A stretch of DNA of 64,000 nt from SG8-41 sp035259205 (GCA_035259205.1 DATFWO010000285.1:12771-76770), one strand, 5' to 3'. Shown: positions 50,890 through 60,078, numbered from the stretch's first letter. Notes: generated by a model from the letters alone, not told the origin. Numbers and translations are program-made.

Positions 50890-52568
50890 TCTCGCACGAG
50901 ATGATGGCGCCCCTGATGTTCGCCGGGCTCATCATCTTCATGCTGATCGGCTACCCGGTGGCGTTCTCGCTCGCGGCGGTCGGCCTGTTCTTCGGCTTCG
51001 TCAGCATCAGGGAGGGCTTCTTCGACTTCAGCCTGATGCAGGCGCTCCCGGAACGCGTGTTCGGCATCATGGCGAACGACACCCTGCTCGCGATCCCGTT
51101 CTTCACGCTTATGGGTGCGGTCCTCGAGCGCTGCGGCCTTGCCGAGGACCTGCTGGACGGGCTCGGCCAGCTCTTCGGGCCGGTGCGCGGGGGGCTGGGT
51201 TATGCCGTGATCGTCGTCGGGGCGATCCTCGGCGCGATTACCGGTACCGTCGCTGCCTCGGTGATCGCGATGGGCCTCATTTCGCTTCCGGTGATGGCGC
51301 GCTACGGCTACGACATGAAGTTCGCCACCGGCGTCATCGCGGCCTCAGGCACCATCACGCAGCTCATCCCGCCCTCGCTCGTGCTCATCGTGCTCGCGGA
51401 CCAGCTGGGCCGGTCCGTCGGCGACATGTACCTCGGCGCCTGGGGGCCGAGCCTGGTCCAGGTGCTGCTGTTCTGCCTGTACACGCTGGGCGTGAGCATC
51501 GTCAAGCCCGAGTGGGTCCCCGGAATCCCGGCCGCCTCCCGCACCATGACGGGATGGCCGCTCATCAAGCGCTGCCTTTGGGGCATCATCCCTTCACTGG
51601 TGCTGATTTTCCTGGTGCTCGGCACGATCTTCATGGGGCTCGCGACACCCACCGAAGGCGGCGCCATGGGAATGGTGGGAGCGATCGTGCTTGCAGTCCT
51701 GCATCGCCCCGAATTCTCGAAGCAGGCCAGGGCCGCCGCATGGATCGCGGCTGCAGCGCTCGTCGTGCTGAGCGTCCCGGAGCTGGTCGTCTGGCAGGCG
51801 GACTGGATGCCCGCGGCGCTCGTGTCCCGGGCGCGAGAACTTCTCGCGTTCATCCACGTTCCGGCCTTCCTGGTGTTCTATGCCGGGCTCATAGTCGTCC
51901 TGTGGGAAGCCGTGCGGATCGCCGAGTTGCGGAGCCTCATCCGCCAGGCTTCGCAGTCCACCATGCGTCTCACCGCCATGGTGATCTTCATCCTGATCGG
52001 CTCTACCATCTTTACGCTCGTCTTCCGCGGCGTGGACGGCGACCTGTGGATCGAGCGGATGCTGCTGAACCTGCCGGGCGGCAAGGTGGGATTCCTGGTG
52101 TTCGTCAACCTGTTTGTGTTCTTCCTTGCGTTCTTCCTCGATTTCTTCGAGATCGCGTTCATCGTCATCCCGCTGCTCGCGCCGGTGGCCGCAAAGCTGG
52201 ACATCGATCTCATCTGGTTCGGTGTGCTGCTCTGCGTGAACATGCAGACCTCGTTCATGCATCCGCCGTTCGGATTTGCGCTTTTCTATCTGCGGGGCAT
52301 CGCGCCGAAAGAAGTGAGGAGCTCGCAGATCTACTGGGGCGCCATTCCGTGGGTGGCGCTGCAACTCATCATGGTCGCGATCGTGATCGCTTGGCCCGGC
52401 CTGGTGACGGCGCTGCTCGATACCGGGCCGAAGACCGATCCGAGCAAAGTGGAGATCATCCTGCCCCAGGAAGAAAGCGCTCCGGGGACCCAGCAGTCCG
52501 ACAAGGCGGAGCCCGAAAAGGAGCAGCCTGCGGACGACCTGGAGAAGCAGTTCAAGCAATCACGCTAG
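50886..52568 (+). CDS. TRAP transporter large permease (DctM type), extended
   Basis: A 560-aa membrane protein; ATG 50886 overlaps the DctQ stop. DctM hallmarks include AIPFFTLMGAVLERCG, GAITGTVAASVIAMG, IPPSLVLIVLADQLG and the region LATPTEGGAMGM. The protein is longer than the common 430 aa because of extra membrane segments between about residues 280 and 340. It also has a charged, Glu/Lys-rich C-terminal tail (SDKAEPEKEQPADDLEKQ). This longer form occurs with TAKP-type binding proteins, as here. Confidence 0.92.
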   Translation: MISHEMMAPLMFAGLIIFMLIGYPVAFSLAAVGLFFGFVSIREGFFDFSLMQALPERVFGIMANDTLLAIPFFTLMGAVLERCGLAEDLLDGLGQLFGPVRGGLGYAVIVVGAILGAITGTVAASVIAMGLISLPVMARYGYDMKFATGVIAASGTITQLIPPSLVLIVLADQLGRSVGDMYLGAWGPSLVQVLLFCLYTLGVSIVKPEWVPGIPAASRTMTGWPLIKRCLWGIIPSLVLIFLVLGTIFMGLATPTEGGAMGMVGAIVLAVLHRPEFSKQARAAAWIAAAALVVLSVPELVVWQADWMPAALVSRARELLAFIHVPAFLVFYAGLIVVLWEAVRIAELRSLIRQASQSTMRLTAMVIFILIGSTIFTLVFRGVDGDLWIERMLLNLPGGKVGFLVFVNLFVFFLAFFLDFFEIAFIVIPLLAPVAAKLDIDLIWFGVLLCVNMQTSFMHPPFGFALFYLRGIAPKEVRSSQIYWGAIPWVALQLIMVAIVIAWPGLVTALLDTGPKTDPSKVEIILPQEESAPGTQQSDKAEPEKEQPADDLEKQFKQSR

Positions 52569-52635
52569 GGAACCTCTGCACAAGCGATCCAGTTCGCGAG
52601 GGTGGTTGCGAGGTCCCCCCTGAAGTCGGGGATCA

Positions 52636-52659
52636 CAAGGGGGCTCGGCCCCCTTGTTT
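52636..52659. terminator. Rho-independent-like hairpin after the TRAP operon
   Basis: CAAGGGGG and CCCCCTTG pair over 8 bp around a 5-nt loop (CTCGG), followed by a short TTT run. It lies 68 bp after the DctM stop. Confidence 0.65.
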
Positions 52660-52688
52660 CAGCGCCTGCCTAGCCGTCCTGAGCGTCC

Positions 52689-52715
52689 AAAAAACCCGCG
52701 GCAGCGGGGTTTTTC
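52689..52715. terminator. Second hairpin, bidirectional terminator
   Basis: AAAAAACCCGC and GCGGGGTTTTT flank the 4-nt loop region, with an A-run on one side and a T-run on the other. It can therefore end transcription from both the TRAP permease operon (+) and the convergent DctP gene (-). Confidence 0.75.
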
Positions 52716-52731
52716 ATGGTTGCGTGACTTG

Positions 52732-53838
52732 CTAATTGTGCTTGACCTTCGAGCCAAGCACGTAGCTGTCATAGGTGGACTCTGCGACGCGGAACCACTG
52801 GAACTGCTCGTCGCGGAACTTGAGCCACTCCGGGTAGATCCGTGCCCAGTGCTTGCTCTTGCCTTTGAGCTCCTCGTAGAGCTCGTACGATGCCTTCTCC
52901 GCGGCTTCGAGCACCGAGTTGGGAAACCGGCGCAGCTTGGTGCCGCTCGCGATCAGGCGTTTCATCGCTTCCGGATTCTGCGCGTCGTATTTCGCGGGCA
53001 TCCACGCATTGGCCTCGCCGCTGGCGGCCAGTAGCGCCGACTGATAGGCCTTCGGCAATTCGCTCCACTTCTTCTCGTTCACCAGCGTCATGAGGGTCGG
53101 GCCACCCTCCCAATAACCGGGGGTGTAATAGTACTGCGCGATCTTGTGGAAGCCGAGCTTCTCGTCGTCGTATGGACCGACCCACTCGGCGGCGTCGATC
53201 GTGCCCTTTTCCAGGGCGGGGTAGATGTCGGGACCGCCAATCAGCTGCGGCACCACGCCGAGCTTGGCGAGAATCAATCCCGCCATGCCGCCGATGCGCA
53301 TCTTCATGCCCTTCAGGTCGGCGACCGACTTGATCTCCTTGCGATACCAGCCGCCCATCTGGCATCCGGTGTTGCCCGCGGGGATGGCGATGCAGCCGTA
53401 GTCCTTGAACAGCGGTTCCATCGCTTCGCGGCCGCCGCCGAAATAGAACCAGGCATTGTTCTGGCGCGTGTTCATGCCGAAGCACACCGAGGTGCCGAGA
53501 GCGAAGGCCGGGTCCTTGCCGAAGTAGTAGTACGTCGCCGTGTGGCCGAGTTCCACCGTGCCTGCCTGCACCGCATCGAGCACCTGCAGCGCCGGGACGA
53601 TCTCGCCCGCCGCGAACGGTCGGATGGTGAACTTGCCGTCGGTGATTTCGCCCACGCGCCGGGCAACCAGTTCTGCGCCGCCAAAAATCGTGTCGAGGCT
53701 CTTGGGCCAGCTTGTCGCCATGCGCCACTGGATGCTCGGCAGTCCCGACGCCTGCTGCGCCTTCGCCTGCGCGGTTAGCAGCGCCGCACTTCCCGCGGCG
53801 CCGATTCCGGCTGTCTTCAGGAACTGCCGTCTTTTCAT
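52732..53838 (-). CDS. TRAP transporter substrate-binding protein (DctP, TAKP-like, Tat signal)
   Basis: A 368-aa periplasmic protein; ATG 53838 follows GGAGGGGAAC. The leader KRRQFLKTAGIGAAGSAAL has the twin-arginine pair. Family blocks: WRMATSWPKSLDTIFGGAEL, GKFTIRPFAAGEIVPALQ, the conserved Arg in MKMRIGGMAG and EWVGPYDDEKLGFHKIAQ. The alpha-keto-acid group of DctP proteins matches these. It is convergent with the permease operon rather than co-transcribed. Confidence 0.92.
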   Translation of the reverse strand: MKRRQFLKTAGIGAAGSAALLTAQAKAQQASGLPSIQWRMATSWPKSLDTIFGGAELVARRVGEITDGKFTIRPFAAGEIVPALQVLDAVQAGTVELGHTATYYYFGKDPAFALGTSVCFGMNTRQNNAWFYFGGGREAMEPLFKDYGCIAIPAGNTGCQMGGWYRKEIKSVADLKGMKMRIGGMAGLILAKLGVVPQLIGGPDIYPALEKGTIDAAEWVGPYDDEKLGFHKIAQYYYTPGYWEGGPTLMTLVNEKKWSELPKAYQSALLAASGEANAWMPAKYDAQNPEAMKRLIASGTKLRRFPNSVLEAAEKASYELYEELKGKSKHWARIYPEWLKFRDEQFQWFRVAESTYDSYVLGSKVKHN

Positions 53839-53881
53839 GTTCCCCTCCAAGATGACGTTTGAATGCGAAAGGATGCCAAGC

Positions 53882-53960
53882 CGGAAACGTCGCAGATAAG
53901 ACGTATCAGATGAAGCGTCTTAACTACGCCGTTCTGGGACGAGGTAGCTGAGACGAATTT
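53882..53960. repeat. Family B word array upstream of DctP
   Basis: AACGTCGCAGATAAGACG, TATCAGATGAAGCGTC, then GTTCTGGGACGAGGTAGCTG and AGACG. It contains both orientations, as in the arrays at 43797 and 46170, and fills the gap between the TPR gene and the DctP leader. Confidence 0.75.
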
Positions 53961-53967
53961 CCGCAGG

Positions 53968-54432
53968 TTACTTCGCTCCGGCGGTGCGCTGGCGGTATTG
54001 GGCGATCGCCTTCGCCAGGTCGTCGCGCTCTTCGCATACCCTAGCGCACAGCTTCTTCAGGGTCGCGAGATGCTCTTCCGCCTTGGCGACGTTGTTCGCC
54101 ATCAGGTACGCCTCGCCGATGTATTCGTGCGCGCCGAGATGCTTGGGATTGAGCTGCAGCGCGCGCTCGTAGTGCTTGAAAGCGAGGTCGAGCTTTCCGG
54201 AGTTGCGGTACGCGTAGCCGAGCAGATTCTGGACATCGGCGTTGCGCGGATCGCCGCGTTCCGCCGCCGACAGCGACTTGAGAGCGGCATTCCAGTCCTT
54301 CGCGTCGATCGCCTTCTTCCCGGCCTGGTGGTCCGGGCTCATCGCAGGGGGCGAGTCGTCCATCGCCGGCGCGGGAGCCGGCGCGAGGGCAAGGGCTGCG
54401 AGTATAGCCAGTAAAGACGTGGGCTTGCACAT
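53968..54432 (-). CDS. Exported tetratricopeptide-repeat protein
   Basis: A 154-aa protein with a signal peptide (SLLAILAALALAPAPAPA) and about three TPR units. These are KKAIDAKDWNAALKSLSAAE, NLLGYAYRNSGKLDLAFKHY and HEYIGEAYLMANNVAKAEEH. The last helix pair holds two Cys (LKKLCARVCEERDDL), which could form a disulfide. TPR domains bind partner proteins; the partner is unknown. It is upstream of DctP on the same strand with a word array between. Confidence 0.87.
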   Translation of the reverse strand: MCKPTSLLAILAALALAPAPAPAMDDSPPAMSPDHQAGKKAIDAKDWNAALKSLSAAERGDPRNADVQNLLGYAYRNSGKLDLAFKHYERALQLNPKHLGAHEYIGEAYLMANNVAKAEEHLATLKKLCARVCEERDDLAKAIAQYRQRTAGAK

Positions 54433-54591
54433 GGTGTCTCCCTGAGATAACGAGCGGTATCACCGCGGTCTGCCGGACCAGTATACACGCCCGCGCGGCC
54501 GTCTATTCCCGGTTCCGGCGGCTCTTGTTGACAAGCATGCTCGGCGATGCAAGCCTTCCGCATCTCACGATAAATACGAAAGAAACCGGCC

Positions 54592-56310
54592 ATGGCAACC
54601 CGCACTGCCGCGCATTTCCTGCTGGAAGGCCTCGTCGAGATGGGCATGGAGTATCTCTTCGCAAATCTCGGCACGGACCATGTTTCGATAGTCGAAGAAT
54701 TGGCGCGGTGGCGCCGGGAAGGCCGCGCGGACCTGCAGGTCGTGCTGTGCCCGCACGAGAACGTCGCGGTTCACATGGCTGGCGGTTACGCGGCGATAAC
54801 CGGCCGCGGTCAGCCCGTCCTGGTGCACGTGGACGTCGGCACGGCCAACTCGGGCAACGCCATGCACAATCTGTTCCGCTCCCGCTTGCCGGTATTCCTG
54901 ATGGCGGGAAGGTCACCCTATACCGTGCGCGGCGAGCTGCCCGCGTCGCGTGACAATTATGTGCAGTTCGTTCAGGACCCGTACGACATCGCAAGCCTCG
55001 CGCGGCCCTACGTGAAATGGGAGTACACGCTCAATTCCGGAGTCGTGACCAAGGAAGTTCTACGACGCGGACAGGCCGTCATGGATAGCGATCCACCGGG
55101 CCCGGTCTACCTGACGCTGCCGCGGGAGACCCTCGCCGAGACGCTGGACGGCAATGCGGTGCGGTCGTTTCCCGAGTCGCGTTACGGCCCCGTCGCTGCC
55201 CGCGGCTGCGATGCCGCGATGGCGCGCAGCATCGCCGATCGCCTGCTTTCGGCCGCGCACCCGATCGCTATCACGAGCTACCTGGGCCGCAGGCCGGAAG
55301 CGCCTGCCGTTCTGGACGCGCTCGCGCGCGAGTGCGGAATCGCGATCTACGAATCCCACGCGTTCCACGTCAACATACCCCGCGATTCCCCGTGCCTCGC
55401 CGGATTCGAGCCGGGGCACGCCCTGCAAGAGGCGGACGTCGGGATGCTGCTCGATGTGGACGTGCCGTGGCTGCCGCAGTTCGCGCGGGAGAATCCGCGC
55501 ACCTACTGGATGCAGGTCGACGTGGACGCCGTCAAGAAGGATTTCCCCATGTGGGGCTTCGCGGCGGACTTGCGCGTCCAGGGCGATTGCGCGACGGTGC
55601 TCGGGCAGGTGCTGGAGATCGTGCGCGCCAACGCGGACCCTGCATTTCGGGCGCGCGTGGCTCAGCGCATGAAGTGCCTGGAGGCCGACCGGCAGAAGCG
55701 CCAGGACGGCATCGCCGCAGCGGCGTCGCGGCCCGGCAAGCACGGCGCGATTTCCCCCGATTACCTGTGCGCGGCACTAAACAAGGCGATCGGGCCCGAC
55801 GATATCGTCATCAACGAGGCAATCCGCAATTCGCTCGCAGTCATGAACCAGATCCCGCGCACCCGCCCGCAGACCATGCTGGGAAACGGCGGCAGCGGCC
55901 TCGGCTTCAGCGGTGGCATGGCGCTCGGCGTGAAGCTCGCGCGTCCAAACCGACGCGTCGTGCAGATCGTCGGTGATGGCAGCTTCCATTTTTCCACGCC
56001 GGATTCGGTCTATTCGGTCGCTCAGGAATATCACCTGCCCATTTTCACGGTGGTGCTCGACAACGGCGGCTGGGGTGCGGTCAAGGCTTCGACACTGCGC
56101 GTGTATCCGGACGGCGTGGCCAAGGAGACCGATAACTTTCAGGCCCGGCTTGGGGTGGAACGCCGATTTGAGCGGGTCGCACAAGCTTTCGGCGCCTTCG
56201 GCGCGTCGGTCGACGACCCTGCCCAGCTCGACGACGCGATCCAGCGCTGCCTCGCCGCCGTCGACAGCGGCCAGTCTGCGGTGCTGGCAGCGCGCGTCAC
56301 GCCTCTCTAG
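54592..56310 (+). CDS. Thiamine-diphosphate-dependent enzyme (acetolactate synthase-like)
   Basis: A 572-aa ThDP enzyme. Catalytic Glu is E56 in CPHENVAVHMAGGYA. Later blocks are HVDVGTANSGNAMHNLF, LTLPRETLAE and the cofactor site IVGDGSFHFSTPDSVYSV near residue 462 with the paired Asn region DNGGWGAV. It differs strongly from the ThDP gene at 6784 and belongs to a separate subgroup of decarboxylases or lyases. It is followed after 48 bp by a Bug gene. Substrate unknown. Confidence 0.88.
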   Translation: MATRTAAHFLLEGLVEMGMEYLFANLGTDHVSIVEELARWRREGRADLQVVLCPHENVAVHMAGGYAAITGRGQPVLVHVDVGTANSGNAMHNLFRSRLPVFLMAGRSPYTVRGELPASRDNYVQFVQDPYDIASLARPYVKWEYTLNSGVVTKEVLRRGQAVMDSDPPGPVYLTLPRETLAETLDGNAVRSFPESRYGPVAARGCDAAMARSIADRLLSAAHPIAITSYLGRRPEAPAVLDALARECGIAIYESHAFHVNIPRDSPCLAGFEPGHALQEADVGMLLDVDVPWLPQFARENPRTYWMQVDVDAVKKDFPMWGFAADLRVQGDCATVLGQVLEIVRANADPAFRARVAQRMKCLEADRQKRQDGIAAAASRPGKHGAISPDYLCAALNKAIGPDDIVINEAIRNSLAVMNQIPRTRPQTMLGNGGSGLGFSGGMALGVKLARPNRRVVQIVGDGSFHFSTPDSVYSVAQEYHLPIFTVVLDNGGWGAVKASTLRVYPDGVAKETDNFQARLGVERRFERVAQAFGAFGASVDDPAQLDDAIQRCLAAVDSGQSAVLAARVTPL

Positions 56311-56358
56311 GTTCTGAAGGCGTGATGAGTGGCGTTCATAACTAAACGAGGGGAAAGC

Positions 56359-57327
56359 ATGCCTATGGCTCCTGGCCGCGCCGCCGTGCTGCTCTTGTTA
56401 TACGCGGCGGCGCCGCCACTGCTCGCCCAGCAGTATCCGTCGAAACCGATCCGCTACGTCGTGCCGTTTCCGCCCGCAGGGGCTACGGACATACTCGCGC
56501 GCTTCGTTGCCGAAAAGCTGGTACCGGTCCTCGGGCAGCAGGTCGTGGTCGAGAACCGCCCCGGCGTCTCCGGGAACCTCGGCATGGAGCACGTAGCAAA
56601 GAGCGCGCCGGACGGCTATACGATCGTCATGTGCACCGCGGCGCAGTTCATCAACGAGACTCTCTACCCCAAGATTGCCTTCTCTCTCCCGCGCGATTTC
56701 GTCGCGATCGGACTGGTCGCGCACGTGCCCAACATCATGGAGGTGCACCCGTCGGTACCGGCGCGGACCGTTAAGGAATTCATCGCGCTCGCAAAACAGA
56801 AACCGGGCCAGATGAACTACGCTTCTTCGGGCAGCGGCACATCCATACACATGTCCGCGGAGCTGTTCCAGATGATGACGGGCACCAAGATGCTGCACGT
56901 GCCGTACAAGGGCAGCGCCCCGGCCTTGATCGACCTGATGGCGGGACAGACTCAGGTGATGTTCGATAACCTGCCTCCGTCCATGCCGTATATCAAGACC
57001 GGCAGGCTGCGTCCCATCGCAGTCACCACCGCAAAGCGCTATCCCGGGATGCCCGATATACCCACGATCGCCGAGTCGGGCGTGCCAGGCTATGAGGCAG
57101 TCGCGGCGTTCGGGGTCCTGGCTCCAGCGGGCACGCCGCGCGACATCGTAGTGAGGCTGAACAGCGAGATCAACCGCGCCATCAGACTGCCCGACATGCA
57201 GGAGCGCTTCGCCCAGCAAGGCGCGACCCCGGCGCCGGGAACCCCCGAGGAGTACGGGGCCTTCGTCCGCTCCGAAATCACCAAGTGGGCGAAGGTCGTG
57301 AAGGTATCGGGAGCCAAGGTCGAGTAG
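56359..57327 (+). CDS. TctC/Bug substrate-binding protein (10 of 10)
   Basis: A 322-aa Bug protein; ATG 56359 has CGAGGGGAAAG upstream. Signal peptide AVLLLLYAAAPPLLA then QQYPSKPIRYV. Blocks: PFPPAGATDILARFVA with Asp, VVENRPGVSGNLGMEHVAK, APDGYTIVMC, LHVPYKGS and KWAKVVKVSGAKVE. It probably forms a unit with the upstream ThDP enzyme and the downstream cyclase. Confidence 0.92.
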   Translation: MPMAPGRAAVLLLLYAAAPPLLAQQYPSKPIRYVVPFPPAGATDILARFVAEKLVPVLGQQVVVENRPGVSGNLGMEHVAKSAPDGYTIVMCTAAQFINETLYPKIAFSLPRDFVAIGLVAHVPNIMEVHPSVPARTVKEFIALAKQKPGQMNYASSGSGTSIHMSAELFQMMTGTKMLHVPYKGSAPALIDLMAGQTQVMFDNLPPSMPYIKTGRLRPIAVTTAKRYPGMPDIPTIAESGVPGYEAVAAFGVLAPAGTPRDIVVRLNSEINRAIRLPDMQERFAQQGATPAPGTPEEYGAFVRSEITKWAKVVKVSGAKVE

Positions 57328-57403
57328 CAATCGCAGGAAAGCCGGACGAAAAGGAGAGCGGTCACCAGTCCCAAGTCGCATTTCCACAAGCAAGGGGGAG
57401 ATC

Positions 57404-58354
57404 ATGAAAGCCACGACAACCGCAGTTGCCGCTGTTTTTGTTGCAGTTCCGCTGATCGCTGGCGCCCAGAGCTGGCAAGTTCCCTCCGAGAGCCAGCGTT
57501 GCCCGTCGAAATGGGGGGCCAAGGACGAACGCGGCTCGGGCAACCACATGAAGCCGGAGTCGGTGCTGCGCGCCACGAAACTCATCAAGAGCGGTGAGGT
57601 CATCGAGCTCGCGCACGTCCTCAACGACAGGATGCCCTTTTTCGGCACGCGCCGCTTCGACGTGCACACCAAGCGCACGTTCATGAACGATTTCTCCAAC
57701 CGCCGCGGCAGCAACGAGGAGATCGTGATCTCCGAGATCGGCCAGGTCGGTACCCAGTTCGACGGCTTTGCGCATCAGACGCACGAGGACAGCTGGTACA
57801 ACTGCTTCAAGGTGAGCGAGAACCAGACGCGGAGCGGGTTCACGAAGCTCGGGATCGAAAAAGTCGGGATGTTGATGACGCGCGGCGTGCTGATCGACAT
57901 CGCCGCCTTGAAGGGCGTCGAGACGCTGGGCGATAACTATGAGATCACCGCGCAGGACTTGCAGGATGCCTTGAATCGCCAGAACATGACTTTGCAGCCA
58001 GGCGACGCCGTGATCGTGCACACCGGCTGGGGACGTCTCTGGGCCAAGGAAAACGCCCGCTACGTCAAGAGCTGTCCCGGCATAGGCGTGGGCGCGGCCG
58101 AATGGCTTGCGAAACAGGACCCGATGCTGATCGGCGCGGACAACTGGCCGGTGGAAGTGGCGCCTAACCCCGATCCCAAGCTGTCCCTTCCCGTGCACCA
58201 GATCGCGCTCGTGGTTAACGGGATTCATTTGCTGGAGAACCTGAAGCTCGACGAGCTGGCGGCCAAGCGGGTCTACGAGTTCGCGTTCGTGATGCAGCCT
58301 CTCAAGATGCAAGGCGGGACGGGATCCACCGTATCGCCCGTGGCGATCCGGTAA
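57404..58354 (+). CDS. Exported cyclase family protein (kynurenine formamidase-like)
   Basis: A 316-aa PF04199 cyclase-family protein with a signal peptide (AAVFVAVPLIAGA). The metal-binding motif is VGTQFDGFAHQTHE, with Gln where kynurenine formamidase has His. Other blocks: VLIDIAALKGVE, GDAVIVHTGWGRLW and VHQIALVVNGIHLLENLKL. Many relatives hydrolyse cyclic amides or formamides. The periplasmic location next to a Bug protein suggests conversion before uptake. It is preceded by GGGGGAG. Confidence 0.87.
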   Translation: MKATTTAVAAVFVAVPLIAGAQSWQVPSESQRCPSKWGAKDERGSGNHMKPESVLRATKLIKSGEVIELAHVLNDRMPFFGTRRFDVHTKRTFMNDFSNRRGSNEEIVISEIGQVGTQFDGFAHQTHEDSWYNCFKVSENQTRSGFTKLGIEKVGMLMTRGVLIDIAALKGVETLGDNYEITAQDLQDALNRQNMTLQPGDAVIVHTGWGRLWAKENARYVKSCPGIGVGAAEWLAKQDPMLIGADNWPVEVAPNPDPKLSLPVHQIALVVNGIHLLENLKLDELAAKRVYEFAFVMQPLKMQGGTGSTVSPVAIR

Positions 58355-58356
58355 AG

Positions 58357-58384
58357 AGTGACGGGTGACGAGTGACGGGTGACG
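58357..58384. repeat. Family A word array (AGTGACGGGTGACG)
   Basis: AGTGACGGGTGACGAGTGAC followed by GGGTGACG makes four adjacent GTGACG words directly after the cyclase stop. Confidence 0.65.
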
Positions 58385-58472
58385 AAAAACCCCGCCCGAA
58401 GCATGCGGCGCGGTTCGATGCTGCCACTGCCGTTGCCGGCGAGGCGCTCCGCAACGGCGCGGTTGAGTAGCC

Positions 58473-59537
58473 GTGAGGCAGCAGATCAGGTTTTGCACTA
58501 CCGCCGAAGGCGTCCGGATCGCGTATGCCACGGCCGGCGAAGGGCCGCCGCTCGTCAAGGTCTCGAACTGGCTGAGCCACCTCGAGTACGACTGGGAAAG
58601 CCCGGTGTGGCGCCATTGGCTGACCGAGCTCTCCCGCAGCCACACCCTGCTGCGCTACGACGAACGCGGCTGCGGACTGTCGGACTGGGAAGTGCCCGAG
58701 CTGTCGTTCGAGGCGTGGGTGGGCGACCTGGAAACGGTGGTTGATGCGGCCGGCGTCGAGCGCTTCCCGCTCCTTGGCATCTCGCAGGGTGCGTCGATCG
58801 CAATTGCCTACACCGTGCGCCACCCGGAACGGGTCAGCCATCTCATCCTGCACGGCGCCTATGGGCGCGGGCGGTTGAAGCGCAGCCTCACGCCGCAGCA
58901 GCGCCGGGAAGCCGAGACCATGGCGGAGCTGGCCGAGCTCGGCTGGGGCAAGGAAAATCCCGCCTTTCGCCAGTTTTTCACGACGCAGTTCATTCCCGAC
59001 GCCTCGGCCGAGCAGCACCGATGGTTCAACGAGCTCGAACGGGTGTCCGTCTCGCCGGAGAATGCGGCGCGCTTCATCAGGATCTTCGATCAGATTGACG
59101 TTACGGATAGTGCGCCCAAGGTCCATTGTCCGGCGTTGGTCCTGCACCCGCATCGCGACGCGCGTGTACCGTTCGAGGAAGGGCGGCTGCTCGCAAGCCT
59201 GATTCCTGGAGCGCGCTTCGTGCCGCTCGAAAGCGGAAACCACATCCTGCTCGAGAACGAGCTGGCTTGGAAGCTGTGGCTCAATGAGGTGCGTGGATTC
59301 CTTTCGACTGGTTCCGCGGGCGGCGCCGCCTTTGCGGGATTGACTCCTCGCGAACGCGACCTCGTGGAGCTCATCGCGCAGGGGCTCGACAACGCGCAGA
59401 TCGCGGCAAGGCTTACGTTAAGCGAGAAGACCGTCAAGAATCACATCACGAGCATCTTCACGAAGCTCGAAGTCGAGAATCGCTCGCAGGCGATCGTGTT
59501 TGCCCGCGACGCCGGATTCGGCAGGAAACCCCGATAG
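58473..59537 (+). CDS. Alpha/beta hydrolase fused to LuxR-type HTH
   Basis: A 354-aa fusion. Residues about 1-275 form an alpha/beta hydrolase: nucleophile motif GISQGAS, acid in HPHRDARVPFEEG and His in LESGNHILLEN. Residues about 288-345 are a LuxR-family DNA-binding domain beginning LTPRERDLVELIAQGLDNAQ. A GTG start at 58473 precedes the homology. Such proteins may sense or hydrolyse a small molecule and act on DNA. A 20-bp perfect palindrome lies 6 bp after its stop. Confidence 0.9.
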   Translation: MRQQIRFCTTAEGVRIAYATAGEGPPLVKVSNWLSHLEYDWESPVWRHWLTELSRSHTLLRYDERGCGLSDWEVPELSFEAWVGDLETVVDAAGVERFPLLGISQGASIAIAYTVRHPERVSHLILHGAYGRGRLKRSLTPQQRREAETMAELAELGWGKENPAFRQFFTTQFIPDASAEQHRWFNELERVSVSPENAARFIRIFDQIDVTDSAPKVHCPALVLHPHRDARVPFEEGRLLASLIPGARFVPLESGNHILLENELAWKLWLNEVRGFLSTGSAGGAAFAGLTPRERDLVELIAQGLDNAQIAARLTLSEKTVKNHITSIFTKLEVENRSQAIVFARDAGFGRKPR

Positions 59538-59543
59538 CAGGCA

Positions 59544-59570
59544 ACCGGGACCTGGGTCCCGGTGGACCCA
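59544..59570. promoter_or_regulatory. Perfect 20-bp palindrome overlapping an alternative hairpin
   Basis: ACCGGGACCTGGGTCCCGGT (59544-59563) is perfectly symmetrical. TGGGTCC (53-59) can instead pair with GGACCCA (64-70). It has no T-run. It could be an operator or an RNA switch between two folds; its size resembles LuxR-type boxes. A functional role is not shown. Confidence 0.45.
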
Positions 59571-59697
59571 CCCCCAAGTCTAGGCCGTTTGGCTGGTGCG
59601 CTGGGACTACGGTCTCATTCGCGCCCGCGCTCATCCTCAGACAATGCGAACCATCAAAGAACCGTGATGGCCAGCGTAAGGGCCAGGAAAGAGCCAC

Positions 59698-60063
59698 GTG
59701 AACGGGATCCGGGAATGCCAGGCTGCGAATCCAATCCACGGCAGTCTGTTGCGTCTGAGCGGACGGCGCGAAATCGCAATCTACCTGCGCGACGGCGCAG
59801 CATGGGTCGCTGAGTTTTGCGACGGTCGCAGCAAGCTGTGCACGGCGGGTGCGTGGTTCGCTTCGAGCGCTGGCCGCAGCCTGGTCCACGCGCAACGCCG
59901 TGGTGAGGTTGAAACCATCACACCGTTACCCAGGACCTTGGTGCCGGAGATCGAAGCGTTGCACCGGCACGCGCCAGGCGCGGTTGTGGGCCCCGCAGTC
60001 TGGCGATTCCTCACCACACTTATTTCGGCTTTCCGTCAGTCGCTGTCTCACTTTCAACCCTGA
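59698..60063 (+). CDS. Hypothetical protein linked to the diiron gene
   Basis: A 121-aa protein with a GTG start. The middle reads LRLSGRREIAIYLRDGAAWV and then AEFCDGRSKLCTAGAWF, with a strand-rich pattern, and the end is helical (FLTTLISAFRQSLSHF). I do not recognise a family. The stop is 15 bp before the next ATG, with AAGGAG between, so it is probably co-transcribed with the diiron protein. Coding status is supported by composition and spacing, not by family match. Confidence 0.55.
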   Translation: MNGIRECQAANPIHGSLLRLSGRREIAIYLRDGAAWVAEFCDGRSKLCTAGAWFASSAGRSLVHAQRRGEVETITPLPRTLVPEIEALHRHAPGAVVGPAVWRFLTTLISAFRQSLSHFQP

Positions 60064-60078
60064 TTTAAGGAGATCACC

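Noticed and set aside
59562..59813. Alternative + frame overlapping the 121-aa hypothetical gene
   Set aside because: It is Arg/Ser/Pro-rich with no structure, and overlaps the frame that is coupled to the diiron gene.
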